Of a stretch of DNA of 64,000 nucleotides, positions 1 through 8,921 are shown in pieces (positions within the stretch are counted from its first letter, which is position 1; every line of letters starts with the position of its first letter). The notes under the pieces are model-generated. The model had not been told where the DNA came from and ran no database searches. It saw only the letters and a list, made by a program, of their open reading frames with translations. The stretch is from Paenibacillus urinalis. GTDB lineage: Bacteria > Bacillota > Bacilli > Paenibacillales > Paenibacillaceae. The stretch covers positions 4,097,501 to 4,161,500 of the forward strand of contig NZ_CP118108.1 of the NCBI RefSeq assembly GCF_028747985.1, read 5' to 3'. The position numbers and the translations under genes are program-made.

Positions 1-510
1 CTCACTTAAGGTCAGCTGGGACAAAATCGCACGTAAATGAAAAGTCTCCTCATAGCTCGCGGACCATCGGATAAACAAAGTGGAGGAGCTGCCTGCCAGT
101 TTATCATAGAAGCGCTGAATTCGCCTTTGCAGCTTCTCTTTATATTCCGGATAGAGCACTGACCAATGTTGACCAGGAACAAGGGGAAAATCATGAACTG
201 AAATGATGTTGTACAAAGTATCCTTGATCATGTAGGACTCCACGAGCCCTCCCCGATCATGGAATACCGGATTTCCGTCCTCCAGCATAATATGGGTATC
301 TTCCAGCACTTGCAGATTATTCATCTCCATAAAGCCTTGATATCGATGCTGCAATAGTCTGTTCACATCGGACAGCCTCGTGGATATCATCCAGTCGAGC
401 GGCAAGGATATTCTCCTTAGATTGTGCCGTCTCAACTGAATCGCAGGGGCACAGGAAATACCTAAACTTACGATAAGATCATAATTCTTTTTCAGATCCT
501 GTACGCTCAA
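1..510 (-). CDS. DUF1796 family putative papain-like cysteine peptidase, 3' truncated by window edge
   Basis: The 170 visible codons start at a TTG at 510, preceded by an AAGGGTGAG ribosome binding site; no other start fits upstream. The N-terminus reads YDLIVSLGISCAPAIQLRR and then LPLDWM, the signature opening of DUF1796: a Ser-Leu-Gly segment with a conserved Cys, followed by a Leu-Arg-rich stretch and DWM/DWI. In that family the Cys is the proposed nucleophile of a papain-like fold. Members are cytoplasmic and of unknown substrate. The C-terminal part lies outside the window. It is separated by 120 bases from the permease gene upstream, so it is probably transcribed independently. I am confident of the family and not of any function. 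Confidence 0.72.
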   Translation of the reverse strand, partial: MSVQDLKKNYDLIVSLGISCAPAIQLRRHNLRRISLPLDWMISTRLSDVNRLLQHRYQGFMEMNNLQVLEDTHIMLEDGNPVFHDRGGLVESYMIKDTLYNIISVHDFPLVPGQHWSVLYPEYKEKLQRRIQRFYDKLAGSSSTLFIRWSASYEETFHLRAILSQLTLSE

Positions 511-576
511 GGTCCACTCACCCTTTTTTCTTGTGAAAGTCACTCCCTCTCTTCTATATTATATAAGCAGCCGGCA

Positions 577-608
577 AAATGCTTGGACTTCTCCCGCCCT
601 CAGCATTT
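577..608 (-). terminator. possible weak terminator of the ABC permease operon
   Basis: A perfect 7-bp inverted repeat (AAATGCT at 577-583, AGCATTT at 602-608) lies just after the stop codon of the minus-strand permease gene. On the minus strand it is followed by only four T residues, so termination may be weak. Confidence 0.3.
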
Positions 609-630
609 ACGAGACTAACGACTAGCTCCT

Positions 631-1452
631 CTATCTCAACCCGCCCTTTACAAACGAATCAATAATCTGTCTTTGCAGCACCAGATAAATGATAAGCACC
701 GGCAGGCTCGCAATCGTCGTTGCCGCCATCAGCGGCCCCCACATGTTTGCATCAGAAGACATGAACATCTGCAGCCCCTTCTGCATCGTTGAGTTTTCCA
801 TTTTGTTTGTCACCAGCAGCGGCCAGAAATAATCATTCCATGCGGTAATAAACAGCAGGATGCTGATCGAAGCAATGGAGGCTTTTAAATTCGGGAATAT
901 CGTTCTCCATAGCACAGACCAATCCGATGCTCCGTCGAGACGAGCGGCTTCTATCAGCGTTTTGGGGAATGCTTTGAAGGCATTGTAGAGCTGCATCACC
1001 GCAAAAGCGGAAGCGACATTCGGTACAATGAGTCCCATCAATGTATCTCTCCAGCCCATCTCACTGATGACCACATAGTTTGGAATCATAATGACTTGAA
1101 ACGGAACAAGCCAGGTCAGTGCGATCAACCCGTATATCAGATTACTCCCGCGAAAACTCCATCGGGTAAACGCATAAGCAGCAAGAATGCTGGTAAACAC
1201 CTGAGCCACCGTCTGCGCGATCGCTACCAGCAGGGAATTACTGATCATCCGCATCATCGGAATGGAGCTCCAAGCCTGTACATAATTGTCCAGTGTCCAA
1301 TGGGTCGGCCATAGTGCGGAAGAGAACACTTCTCCTTCGGGCTTGAGTGATGTATTGATCATCCAGTACAAAGGAAATACGGATAAGAAACAGAGCGCGA
1401 TGAGAAGTGCATGCTTAAAAAAAGCGGTAAAGGTCCATTTTTTCAGACTCAT
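631..1452 (-). CDS. carbohydrate ABC transporter permease, MalG/UgpE type
   Basis: A 273-residue inner membrane permease of the binding-protein-dependent type. It shows the expected six hydrophobic segments and the cytoplasmic EAA loop (EAARLDGASDWSVLWRTIFP), which contacts the ATPase. The start is the ATG at 1452, because AGGAGGG lies directly in front of it; an upstream TTG at 1473 overlaps the preceding gene and has no site. It is the last gene of the unit metallophosphoesterase, binding protein, permease, permease. The partner permease ends 10 bases upstream. No ATP-binding subunit is encoded nearby, so a shared ATPase is inferred. The substrate cannot be read from the permease. Confidence 0.88.
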   Translation of the reverse strand: MSLKKWTFTAFFKHALLIALCFLSVFPLYWMINTSLKPEGEVFSSALWPTHWTLDNYVQAWSSIPMMRMISNSLLVAIAQTVAQVFTSILAAYAFTRWSFRGSNLIYGLIALTWLVPFQVIMIPNYVVISEMGWRDTLMGLIVPNVASAFAVMQLYNAFKAFPKTLIEAARLDGASDWSVLWRTIFPNLKASIASISILLFITAWNDYFWPLLVTNKMENSTMQKGLQMFMSSDANMWGPLMAATTIASLPVLIIYLVLQRQIIDSFVKGGLR

Positions 1453-1462
1453 GATTTCCCTC

Positions 1463-2434
1463 CTAGTCGTCAAAGAACGTCAGCTTCTTACTCAGCTTCA
1501 TGAATCCGAGTGCAATCAGCCCGAAACCGATGAAGAGCACGACAGCGGCTGCAGAGCTCCAGCCTACCGCAAATGTCTGGAAGCCGTATTGCCACAGTAA
1601 ATAATAGATATTCGTCGTAGAGTCAAGCGGCCCGCCTTGGGTGAGCACATTGACATAAGAGAAGCTCCACTCGGAGGCAAACAAGATGCTGAGCATGCCC
1701 ATGAACAGAATGGAGGGTGATAGAAGTGGCAGCGTAATATGACGAATCATCTGCCAGCGGCTGGCACGATCTATTTTGGCAGCTTCATAATATTCCTTAT
1801 TAATGCCGGTTAAGGCAGCAGAGAAGATAAGCGTGCTGAACCCGATAAGCTTCCAGCCAGTAATAAAAATGATAGAATAGATAGCCCACCGCTCATCGGT
1901 GAAAAAGTGGATCGGTTCTTCGAGTCCAAAATACTGCAGCGTGCGGTTCAGGATGCCATTGGTCGGATGCATAATCCATCGCCAAATAGAGGATACGGCA
2001 ACAGGAGCCATAATCATGGGTAGGAAGATGAGAGCCCGGTACACGTTACGCGAGCGCTTGCTGATATTTTCGGTAAAAATCGCGATAAACAAAGGTACAA
2101 TCAAGGAAAACGGTACAACACCAATGGTATAGATGAGCGTGTTGGTCAGCGCCGCTCCCATTTCCGGCAGTGTAAAAAGATTTTTGAAATTGTCCCAGCC
2201 CACATACTCCTTTGGTGAGGTAGGGAGCAGATTCCACTGATAGAAGCTGAGCTGGAAGGTCTCGATGAGCGGCCTATATATCCAAAAGCCCAGGGACAGA
2301 AGGACCGGCAGCAGATACAGATAAGGCTTAATTCCTCTTAAGCGGATGGCGAGCTTCTTGCGCTGCTTGTCCCGCGGTTTGGGCACTGAGTTTATACCCG
2401 GCAGTTCGGATGAAGTCGTCGTATCATAATTCAC
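1463..2434 (-). CDS. sugar ABC transporter permease, MalF/UgpA type
   Basis: A 323-residue permease with a polar N-terminal tail of about 35 residues, six predicted membrane segments and an EAA loop (YYEAAKIDRASRWQMIRHIT). It starts at GTG 2434 behind AAAGGAG. It forms the heterodimeric membrane channel with the MalG-type permease immediately downstream, and it follows the solute-binding lipoprotein gene by 80 bases. The closest general class is the CUT1 family that imports oligosaccharides or glycerol-3-phosphate. The neighbouring phosphoesterase makes a phosphorylated or phosphodiester substrate possible; this is inference. Confidence 0.88.
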   Translation of the reverse strand: MNYDTTTSSELPGINSVPKPRDKQRKKLAIRLRGIKPYLYLLPVLLSLGFWIYRPLIETFQLSFYQWNLLPTSPKEYVGWDNFKNLFTLPEMGAALTNTLIYTIGVVPFSLIVPLFIAIFTENISKRSRNVYRALIFLPMIMAPVAVSSIWRWIMHPTNGILNRTLQYFGLEEPIHFFTDERWAIYSIIFITGWKLIGFSTLIFSAALTGINKEYYEAAKIDRASRWQMIRHITLPLLSPSILFMGMLSILFASEWSFSYVNVLTQGGPLDSTTNIYYLLWQYGFQTFAVGWSSAAAVVLFIGFGLIALGFMKLSKKLTFFDD

Positions 2435-2514
2435 AATGCTGGTTCTCCTTTCGAGTGACCCTGATTTTGTTGAAGACAGAAGGAGCGAACTCCTTCTGTC
2501 TTCTGCATCAGAAT

Positions 2515-3849
2515 TTATGGCATAAGCGATTGAGCCCGCGTCTGCGCTTCTTTCATTATGGTGGTGACGTCATCACTGGATTGGATAGATTTCTGCACAG
2601 CCTCCAGCAGGATCGTCTCGATCTGATACCAATTCGCTCCTGGATAAGACACCCATGGTGCAAGGCGATCCAGCTGCTCCAAATTAGGCTTGATGAGCGG
2701 ATTCTCTTCCACCCAGCCTTTTAAGTACTCCTCATCCTCAACAATGGACGGACGAAGAGGCAGATAGCCGATCTCGGAAGTAATAATGGTATAGCCGCGC
2801 TCACTAGTCACAAATTTGAGGAATTTCCAGGCAGCCTGCTGCTTGGCTTCATCGTCAGATAATATAAATAATGCACTGCCCGAATTGACCGGAGTCGTCG
2901 GCTTGTTCTCGAAGGAAGGCATAGCTGCCGCCTTGAGCTCCCAGCCTCCAGCTTCCGCTGCCGAGAGAAATGCACTCTGCAGTGCACTCGTGAACAGTAA
3001 CATACCGACCTGTCCCTGGCTGAATGCCTCCATGACCTCACTGTCGTTCAGCTTGCTGCCGGCGCCGCTCGTAGTTATGTCCTGCCACATTTCAACGGCG
3101 CCAATCGCTTCCGGACTATCAAAGTGCAGAGTGGTACGGTCATCGGAGAGTACTTTTCCACCGTTGCTTCCAATCAAGGCCTGCACGATCCAATCGTTCC
3201 CGATCGATCCACCGATATGGACACCGGATGCGTCTGTAGCTTCGGCAATTTTGGCTGCATATTCCTTCACTTCCGCCCATGTAGCCGGCGGCTGCTCCGG
3301 ATCAAGTCCTGCCTCTTCAAACAATTTGGCATTATAGAATAAAACAGGAGTACTAAATGTAAAAGGAAGACCGTAGGTCTTGCCGTCCAGCTGTCCGAGC
3401 TTCAGACCATTAGGCGAGAATCCTTCGAATGTCTCCTCAAGCTCGTCCGCCGGAACAATGTCCTCAAGCGGCTTTACTCCGAAATTGTTTGCAAAATAAT
3501 CAAGACCGTCAAAAGTAAGCTGGGCTATGTCCGGGGAAGAACCGGCTGCAATATCGGCCTGGACCTTGGCATTAATGTCTGGCGAAGGTACAGGAATGCC
3601 TTCTACATCAATATCCGGATTGGCTGCTTCAAATTCGTCGATCAGCTTCTGGGTTCCATCCTTTTGTGATGCGGTTGCCAAGTTGTAGCTGTAAAATGTA
3701 ATCTTCGTTTTTTCCCTTGCACCCTGTGCGCTGTCCGCTCCAGTTGCAGCTCCCGCCGAATCTCCGCTCGAAGCTGAATTTCCGCACGCAGCCGTTGCCA
3801 GAATCGTTAACGACAACAGCCCCGCTGTCCACATTTTTTTCTGCAGCAT
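2515..3849 (-). CDS. ABC transporter substrate-binding lipoprotein, SBP_bac_1 family
   Basis: A 444-residue extracellular binding protein. The N-terminus has two lysines, a hydrophobic stretch and a lipobox ending in TAAC at about residue 22, followed by a Gly/Ser/Ala-rich tether, so it is predicted to be acylated and anchored outside the membrane. The body has the two-lobe SBP_bac_1 pattern (IDEFEAANPDIDVEGIPV near residue 70; a C-terminal WKFLKFVTSE segment). It delivers the ligand to the two permeases encoded immediately downstream. The metallophosphoesterase gene lies 44 bases upstream in the same direction, which suggests joint expression. The ligand is unknown. Confidence 0.88.
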   Translation of the reverse strand: MLQKKMWTAGLLSLTILATAACGNSASSGDSAGAATGADSAQGAREKTKITFYSYNLATASQKDGTQKLIDEFEAANPDIDVEGIPVPSPDINAKVQADIAAGSSPDIAQLTFDGLDYFANNFGVKPLEDIVPADELEETFEGFSPNGLKLGQLDGKTYGLPFTFSTPVLFYNAKLFEEAGLDPEQPPATWAEVKEYAAKIAEATDASGVHIGGSIGNDWIVQALIGSNGGKVLSDDRTTLHFDSPEAIGAVEMWQDITTSGAGSKLNDSEVMEAFSQGQVGMLLFTSALQSAFLSAAEAGGWELKAAAMPSFENKPTTPVNSGSALFILSDDEAKQQAAWKFLKFVTSERGYTIITSEIGYLPLRPSIVEDEEYLKGWVEENPLIKPNLEQLDRLAPWVSYPGANWYQIETILLEAVQKSIQSSDDVTTIMKEAQTRAQSLMP

Positions 3850-3893
3850 GGAACTTTCTCCACTCCCTCTAAGGTTTATAGATGAACTCGTGA

Positions 3894-4883
3894 TTAATCC
3901 TGATGATGCAGCTGAGGCGGGTACGCCATGACATCGGTAACACCATCCAAATGGATGACTCTATATGAAACGCGGTCCTCGTTCACTGTAACCCACAGTA
4001 TAAGATTGTCGTCAGCCCGTCCGATTCCATGGGCACCTGCTCCGGTGCGTCCCAGCTGAATATACGTGCGGTTCGCATCAGCGGTATACTCCAGTGTGTG
4101 AAAATGTCCGGCAAACACCGTGTATTCCCGGTCTTGCAGTATCGCTTCAAGACGTGCAAATTCTGCGCTGTCTGCTTTCCAGCCTGGCTTATGCATGCTG
4201 ACGAAGGTATGCTTCACGTCCTTGTTGTCCTCTAATACCTTTTCGAAAAAGGCGAGCTGCTCAGCACTAATGCCAATGCCTACCTTACCCATGCTCTGCA
4301 GCTGCTCAGGCGTAAGTTCTTTTGTGATCTCCTCGTAAAATTCCTTCATATATTCCATCGTATGCTCAGGGTCCGCATGCACTTTTTCCGTTGAACGCTT
4401 GATAAGCTCAATCATTTCGTCCGGCATTTCTTCAAACGGATCTTCGGTATTCAAGGTAAGAAACAGCTGGTCCCCTGCACGGAAAGCATAGTATTCATGC
4501 CCCTTACGTTCACGCCATACATCAACCATAGCCTGCGTGCCGAAATCATGATTTCCGATCGTTTGGAAGAAGGGTAAGCCGGTTGCCTCGATCTGGGCAT
4601 CTATGTATTCCCATTCCTCGCGCGCCTTGTCCGCGTCCTTCCAGTAGCCCTCGACCAGGTCACCCACAAACAAGACAAACTCCGGATTTAGATCTTTGAG
4701 AAGCTCAAGTCCTTGCTCGAATACACCCGGGGTCATCATCCCGCAGCGGTCGCCCATCACTGCAAAAGAATACTGGGCTGGCAGAGCTTCCGGCAGCTGT
4801 CCAAACCAAGGGCGCTTGCTTGTCTCTATTCGGCTCTCATCCACAAACACTTCATTACGCTTGCTGTTCACTTGAGTAATCAT
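3894..4883 (-). CDS. calcineurin-like metallophosphoesterase of the GDRxG type
   Basis: A 329-residue predicted cytoplasmic phosphoesterase. Visible metal-site motifs in order: GDRCG near residue 44, VGDLVEG, the GNHDFG block, VSMHKPGW and AGHFHTLEY. In most of the superfamily the first motif is DxH; here it is D-R-C, as in a subgroup that carries GDRTG. There is no signal peptide. The start is the ATG at 4883 behind GAGGAGAG; a 27-residue upstream extension in the same frame lacks a site. It heads the transporter unit and lies just downstream of the GntR gene, whose terminator separates them. A role in hydrolysing an imported phosphodiester is a reasonable guess, unproven. Confidence 0.8.
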   Translation of the reverse strand: MITQVNSKRNEVFVDESRIETSKRPWFGQLPEALPAQYSFAVMGDRCGMMTPGVFEQGLELLKDLNPEFVLFVGDLVEGYWKDADKAREEWEYIDAQIEATGLPFFQTIGNHDFGTQAMVDVWRERKGHEYYAFRAGDQLFLTLNTEDPFEEMPDEMIELIKRSTEKVHADPEHTMEYMKEFYEEITKELTPEQLQSMGKVGIGISAEQLAFFEKVLEDNKDVKHTFVSMHKPGWKADSAEFARLEAILQDREYTVFAGHFHTLEYTADANRTYIQLGRTGAGAHGIGRADDNLILWVTVNEDRVSYRVIHLDGVTDVMAYPPQLHHQD

Positions 4884-4928
4884 TATTGATTCTCTCCTCT
4901 CATATTTCGACTCAACATAAGTATGCAG

Positions 4929-4950
4929 GTTGTATGTAAGTTGTGTGTTA
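4929..4950. repeat. tandem 11-bp imperfect direct repeat, possible regulator site
   Basis: Two adjacent 11-mers, GTTGTATGTAA and GTTGTGTGTTA, agree at 9 of 11 positions. They lie 46-67 bases upstream of the metallophosphoesterase start, between it and the GntR regulator gene. They could be an operator for that regulator, although FadR-type regulators usually bind palindromes, so this is uncertain. Confidence 0.3.
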
Positions 4951-4984
4951 ACGTAATACACCACTATTGTTAAAAAATAGCGAT

Positions 4985-5011
4985 AAAAAAACGAGCCTGC
5001 TTATGGGCTCG
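4985..5011 (-). terminator. rho-independent terminator of the GntR gene
   Basis: On the minus strand, a 6-bp stem CGAGCC/GGCTCG with an 8-base loop is followed by seven T residues. It begins 10 bases after the GntR stop codon and insulates that gene from the transporter unit. Confidence 0.75.
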
Positions 5012-5021
5012 CTGTGGACGA

Positions 5022-5669
5022 TTATATAATTCCATTCATTATTAACGTTTCGTACGTGGCTGTATAGATCCCCGTAATTTCGGATCTTGCTGCATCTAAA
5101 TCACCTTTTACAAGGGCTTCATACGCCTTTTGATTCGATTCCAGAGATTTGTAAGGCTGATGATGAGGAAACTGCTTGCGATAGGAGATCATTCGGTATA
5201 AAAATTTCCCTTTGGTTTGTTCGAGAACACCCAGCATATGCTGATTACGGATTGTGTAAATCATCGTTTCCACAAAATCCAGGTAGCTCACATAGTAGCC
5301 TGGGATATCACTAGAATCCTTAGCCTGCTGCTGCCGTTCCAAGTGCTTCTGCAGCTCCTGAAGATCGAATTTCAAATTACGTCTTTCTACCGCGTTAATG
5401 ACATACAGCTGCAGAGAGATCAGGACTTCCAGAATCTCGGTATACTCGCGGAAGCTGATTTCCTTAACCAACACGCCGCGTCCGCGGTAAGATTCGACAA
5501 AGCCTTCTGTGACCAATAATGAAATCGCAGCTCTAATAGGCGTTCGGCTCATACTCAGCTGTTCCGCAAGGTCGTTCTCGGAGAGCAGGGTTCCTGGCAT
5601 ATACTCTGCAAATATGATTCGGCGGCGCAATTCCTGATATGCTCTTGTTTCTAGTGTAGGGGAAGACAT
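5022..5669 (-). CDS. GntR-family transcriptional regulator, FadR (FCD) subfamily
   Basis: A 215-residue DNA-binding protein. Residues 10-70 form the GntR winged helix-turn-helix (SENDLAEQLSMSRTPIRAAI and a wing ending GRGVLVKE). Residues 80-210 are helical, with the spacing of the FCD effector domain that binds small carboxylates or sugar acids. It starts at ATG 5669 behind GTGAGGAA. Its gene precedes the phosphoesterase/ABC transporter unit on the same strand, with a terminator between, the usual place for a local regulator. That it controls the transporter is inferred from position. The ligand is unknown. Confidence 0.88.
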   Translation of the reverse strand: MSSPTLETRAYQELRRRIIFAEYMPGTLLSENDLAEQLSMSRTPIRAAISLLVTEGFVESYRGRGVLVKEISFREYTEILEVLISLQLYVINAVERRNLKFDLQELQKHLERQQQAKDSSDIPGYYVSYLDFVETMIYTIRNQHMLGVLEQTKGKFLYRMISYRKQFPHHQPYKSLESNQKAYEALVKGDLDAARSEITGIYTATYETLIMNGII

Positions 5670-5813
5670 TTCCTCACAATTCCTTTGCTTTTTTTATTTT
5701 ATGTTAGCAAAATAGACCATTTTTGAAAAGAGCAGACGGTTTGCCTAATATTACATTACCGTTTTTTGATTATATTCAGACTGATTACTTCACACGATGA
5801 CACGTTCTCGGGC

Positions 5814-8807
5814 TCAATCTTCCCCAAGCTTACTCCGTATTTCCATCACTCCATCTCTTACCCGGATCTGAACCTCTCCCATCGTATCTGTGCGGTAAAT
5901 TTCTGAGCCGTATTGATCCAGTCTGTCTGTAACCGTAGGATGTGGATGCCCATACGTATTGTTGACTCCGGCAGAAATGACAGATAGCTGCGGCTGCCAA
6001 TAGGCAAGCCATTCCTCAGTCGTGGAGGTCTTGCTCCCATGATGTGCTACTTTCAGCACGTCCACCTGACTCACAAGCTGCGGCGGCGGCGGCGGTTGCT
6101 GCTTCGTTTGTGCCTTTGCCTCCATATCACCTTCTGACGAAGCAATAGAATGTTCTCCGGCATCCCTCTTGTGAGCCGTATCCTCATGACTGCCAGGTTC
6201 ACTCTGTCTTCGCAGCCGATCCAATATGTCCAGCTCTGCCGCTGCATCAATATCTCCAGTAAATAGGAAGGAGCGATGCTCCATATCCAGCTTGAATACA
6301 ACCGAATCATGATTCTGTTCCTCTGATACAGGCAAAGGCTTCTTGTCATCTGTCTCAGAATGTATCTCCTCAGGGGGAGCTTCTGGAGCCATAAAGGTAA
6401 GCCTCGTATCCTTGTCCGGCTCGTATACCATTCCATCATATGCTTCATATAGACGAACTCCTTTATCTAGTGCTGTCTGCAGCAGCTCATGAAAGGCGTC
6501 TTTATCTGTCATCCGTCCATTGAACATAAATGTTGAAACGGGAATATCCTCTAGCACGGCCTGTAGTCCCCCTGCATGATCATGGTCGCCATGGCTTAGG
6601 ATCACTGCATCCAGCTGCTGGATCCCTCTTTTTTTCAGCAGCGGTACAAGCAGTGACTCCCCCACCTCATAGGGATCTCGGCGCTGCTTCCAGTCCTCCT
6701 GCTCTCCAAACTGGATTGTTCCTCCACCATCCACCAATATATGCTTGCCCGCCGGCGTTGAGATGAGAATACTGTCTCCCTGCCCAACGTCAAGAACAGC
6801 TACAATCCCCTCGGAGGCTCGGTAAGGTCCTTGGTAAGAAATGAACAGCCCAGCAGACAATATTACACACAGACCTGCCAACAGCACCTTGTGAAAAAAA
6901 TGAAAGGGAGCACGAGCATAATACCCTGCCCCTTGTGGTCCAAACACGCTCTCCAGCTCGGGCCAGGCTGATGAAATTTGCAGCGCATCAATCGCTCCTT
7001 GAAGCCGGGTTTCGCCGCGAAGGAAGAATGCACCTGGTTTTCTTGGCATGATGCCAACAGCCTGCTGCCCTCTTGAATGAATCATGTGATCTGCCGTTAG
7101 CGGAATTGTATCCTCATCACGTGGCGTTAACGGCTGTCTGCTGATTCTCCATTTTTTAAGTAATAAGAAAATAATATATAGTACCAAGTAATAAGCTGCT
7201 ACCGCCATAAAATGAGGGGTTGCCCATATGAGAACAAATTGCTCAAAGGTGTTCAGCCATGCGACAAAATCGAAGGTCAGACTATTCAGCCATTCCGTAA
7301 TCCATACAATCGGCTTCGTCGCGGGCTCCCACAAGTAGACGAGAGCCAGAGCAAGAGTGCCTAACGGCAGTACAAGGAAGCTGATAAACCCTACGAGCAG
7401 AAAATTAGCTCCAAACGATAATAACGAAAACTGATTAAAATAATAGACTGTCATTGGAAAAGACAGCAGCTGTGCAGCGATGGTTACAACCGCCGTGCCG
7501 GACAAGATCTTCGGCCACTTGGCAAAATGCGGAGTAAGCAGTGGAACGAAGATCATGAGACCTGCTGTTACCAGAAACGACAGCTGGAAGCTCACATTCA
7601 CCAGCATGTAAGGCTCCACCAGCAGCATAATAAGAGCGGTTAGACAGAGAATGTTCAGACCATCCTTCATGAGACCTCTTCTTGCCATATACAATCCAAT
7701 CATCGACATGATTCCGGCCCGGACGACAGAAGGTGAAGAACCGGATATAAGCACATAGACAGGCACTAAAAATAAGGTGATCGTCAGTGCTGTCTCCTTA
7801 CTAAGTCTGCATTTGGACAGTACAAACAGCAGTGCAGAGACATAAATGGCGACATGCATTCCTGAGATGGCGAGAATGTGCGTAAGTCCCAGCTGCGAGA
7901 ATTCACCGTAGGTATCCGGGTCTATTTCATCCCCAATCCCGATAACAAGCCCTTTCATATAACCGGCATGCGGCTCCTCGAACATCGCCTCCATCCTGCC
8001 TCCAAGTTCTTCTCGCGCTGCGTCGCTCCATCGTAATATGACATGTCTATCAAAGAGAGTGTCCAGCAGGTCATGCTCTATACTGTCTATTCCTTTGGCT
8101 TTCACAAGCCAGTGAATTTGTTGCGTATGCAGATACGTTCTGTAATCAAAGCTGCCATAATTACGGGCCTCTCCTGGAGCTTCCAGCGTGCCGGTCATTG
8201 TGAGTGTATCTCCTCGCTGCCATGCGTCTGCGATGGTTTGCTCCTGCTCTTCAAGCAGCCTGATCTGCACCTGAATTTTCTCATTTAGTATAGGAGCAGC
8301 TTCTGTGGGCACATCATTTTCTTTTTTAACTGATCCTTTATTCCTTCCTCCATATGCTCCTTCCCCATCCGTTATTACTTCTGCTCCCTCATCTGTGCCC
8401 GTCTCGGCAGAGCTTTGCAAATTCGGATCTAGAGCTCCAATCTCTCTTGCCTTATGCGCAAGCAGCACAAACTGCACTCTGTCTCCATCCACCTCGACTT
8501 TGGATGCAATTGTACCTTGAAGCTCAACCGTCATTCCAGGTACCTCACCCTCAGCCTGTTCCATGTAGGCGGGAAGCTCAGTTACGTTCTTCAGATCATT
8601 CCATTCATAATAAGTACAGGACAGCACGATGCTCGTCATTAAAACTGTAAGCAGCATTCCTCTAATTTCTGTGAAGTAGAACAAAATACCGAGAAACAGG
8701 ATAACACCAAGTACAATGGCATATAGTCTTAGCCCATCATATAGATGAGCTGCACTGCTTCCTACAATCCAGCAAGCACAAAATAAGGCCAGCGGTCTCC
8801 CCTTCAA
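5814..8807 (-). CDS. comEC: DNA internalisation competence protein ComEC/Rec2
   Basis: A 997-residue polytopic membrane protein that carries single-stranded transforming DNA across the membrane. Order of regions: N-terminal hydrophobic helices with an OB-like segment, a Competence-domain membrane core (LGLTHILAISGMHVAI near residue 310), and a C-terminal metallo-beta-lactamase domain with the metal motif SHGDHDHAGG and a later HHGSKTS. The start is TTG 8807 behind AAGGAGGG; an ATG 51 bases further up lies inside the terminator hairpin and has no site. Two hydrophilic low-complexity insertions are present, one near residues 135-180 and one near 860-910 with a proline run inside the beta-lactamase domain. 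It follows comEB and comEA as in Bacillus. Confidence 0.95.
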   Translation of the reverse strand: MKGRPLALFCACWIVGSSAAHLYDGLRLYAIVLGVILFLGILFYFTEIRGMLLTVLMTSIVLSCTYYEWNDLKNVTELPAYMEQAEGEVPGMTVELQGTIASKVEVDGDRVQFVLLAHKAREIGALDPNLQSSAETGTDEGAEVITDGEGAYGGRNKGSVKKENDVPTEAAPILNEKIQVQIRLLEEQEQTIADAWQRGDTLTMTGTLEAPGEARNYGSFDYRTYLHTQQIHWLVKAKGIDSIEHDLLDTLFDRHVILRWSDAAREELGGRMEAMFEEPHAGYMKGLVIGIGDEIDPDTYGEFSQLGLTHILAISGMHVAIYVSALLFVLSKCRLSKETALTITLFLVPVYVLISGSSPSVVRAGIMSMIGLYMARRGLMKDGLNILCLTALIMLLVEPYMLVNVSFQLSFLVTAGLMIFVPLLTPHFAKWPKILSGTAVVTIAAQLLSFPMTVYYFNQFSLLSFGANFLLVGFISFLVLPLGTLALALVYLWEPATKPIVWITEWLNSLTFDFVAWLNTFEQFVLIWATPHFMAVAAYYLVLYIIFLLLKKWRISRQPLTPRDEDTIPLTADHMIHSRGQQAVGIMPRKPGAFFLRGETRLQGAIDALQISSAWPELESVFGPQGAGYYARAPFHFFHKVLLAGLCVILSAGLFISYQGPYRASEGIVAVLDVGQGDSILISTPAGKHILVDGGGTIQFGEQEDWKQRRDPYEVGESLLVPLLKKRGIQQLDAVILSHGDHDHAGGLQAVLEDIPVSTFMFNGRMTDKDAFHELLQTALDKGVRLYEAYDGMVYEPDKDTRLTFMAPEAPPEEIHSETDDKKPLPVSEEQNHDSVVFKLDMEHRSFLFTGDIDAAAELDILDRLRRQSEPGSHEDTAHKRDAGEHSIASSEGDMEAKAQTKQQPPPPPQLVSQVDVLKVAHHGSKTSTTEEWLAYWQPQLSVISAGVNNTYGHPHPTVTDRLDQYGSEIYRTDTMGEVQIRVRDGVMEIRSKLGED

Positions 8808-8829
8808 TGGACCCTCCTTCCTGCAGCAC

Positions 8830-8883
8830 AAAAAAAGAACCCCGAATACAAGCCACATTCCCCTGGCTGCCTTCGAGGTTCTT
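8830..8883 (-). terminator. intrinsic terminator or attenuator between comEB and comEC
   Basis: On the minus strand the arm AAGAACCTCGAA (8872-8883) pairs with TTCGGGGTTCTT (8835-8846) as a 12-bp stem with one G-U pair, followed by a seven-T run. The loop contains a second short stem (AGCCA/TGGCT). The comEC ribosome binding site lies directly beyond it. Confidence 0.8.
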
Positions 8884-8921
8884 CCTCTTCATTATAATTG
8901 TTAAGGCTCACTTTCGAGCCA

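Noticed and set aside
4929..4950. CRISPR or long-repeat array
   Set aside because: Only two short 11-mers are present, with no spacers; no repeat-spacer pattern occurs anywhere in the window.
8807..8858. An upstream ATG start for comEC at 8858
   Set aside because: The 17 added codons are the terminator hairpin and T-run, and the ribosome binding site AAGGAGGG lies after them.
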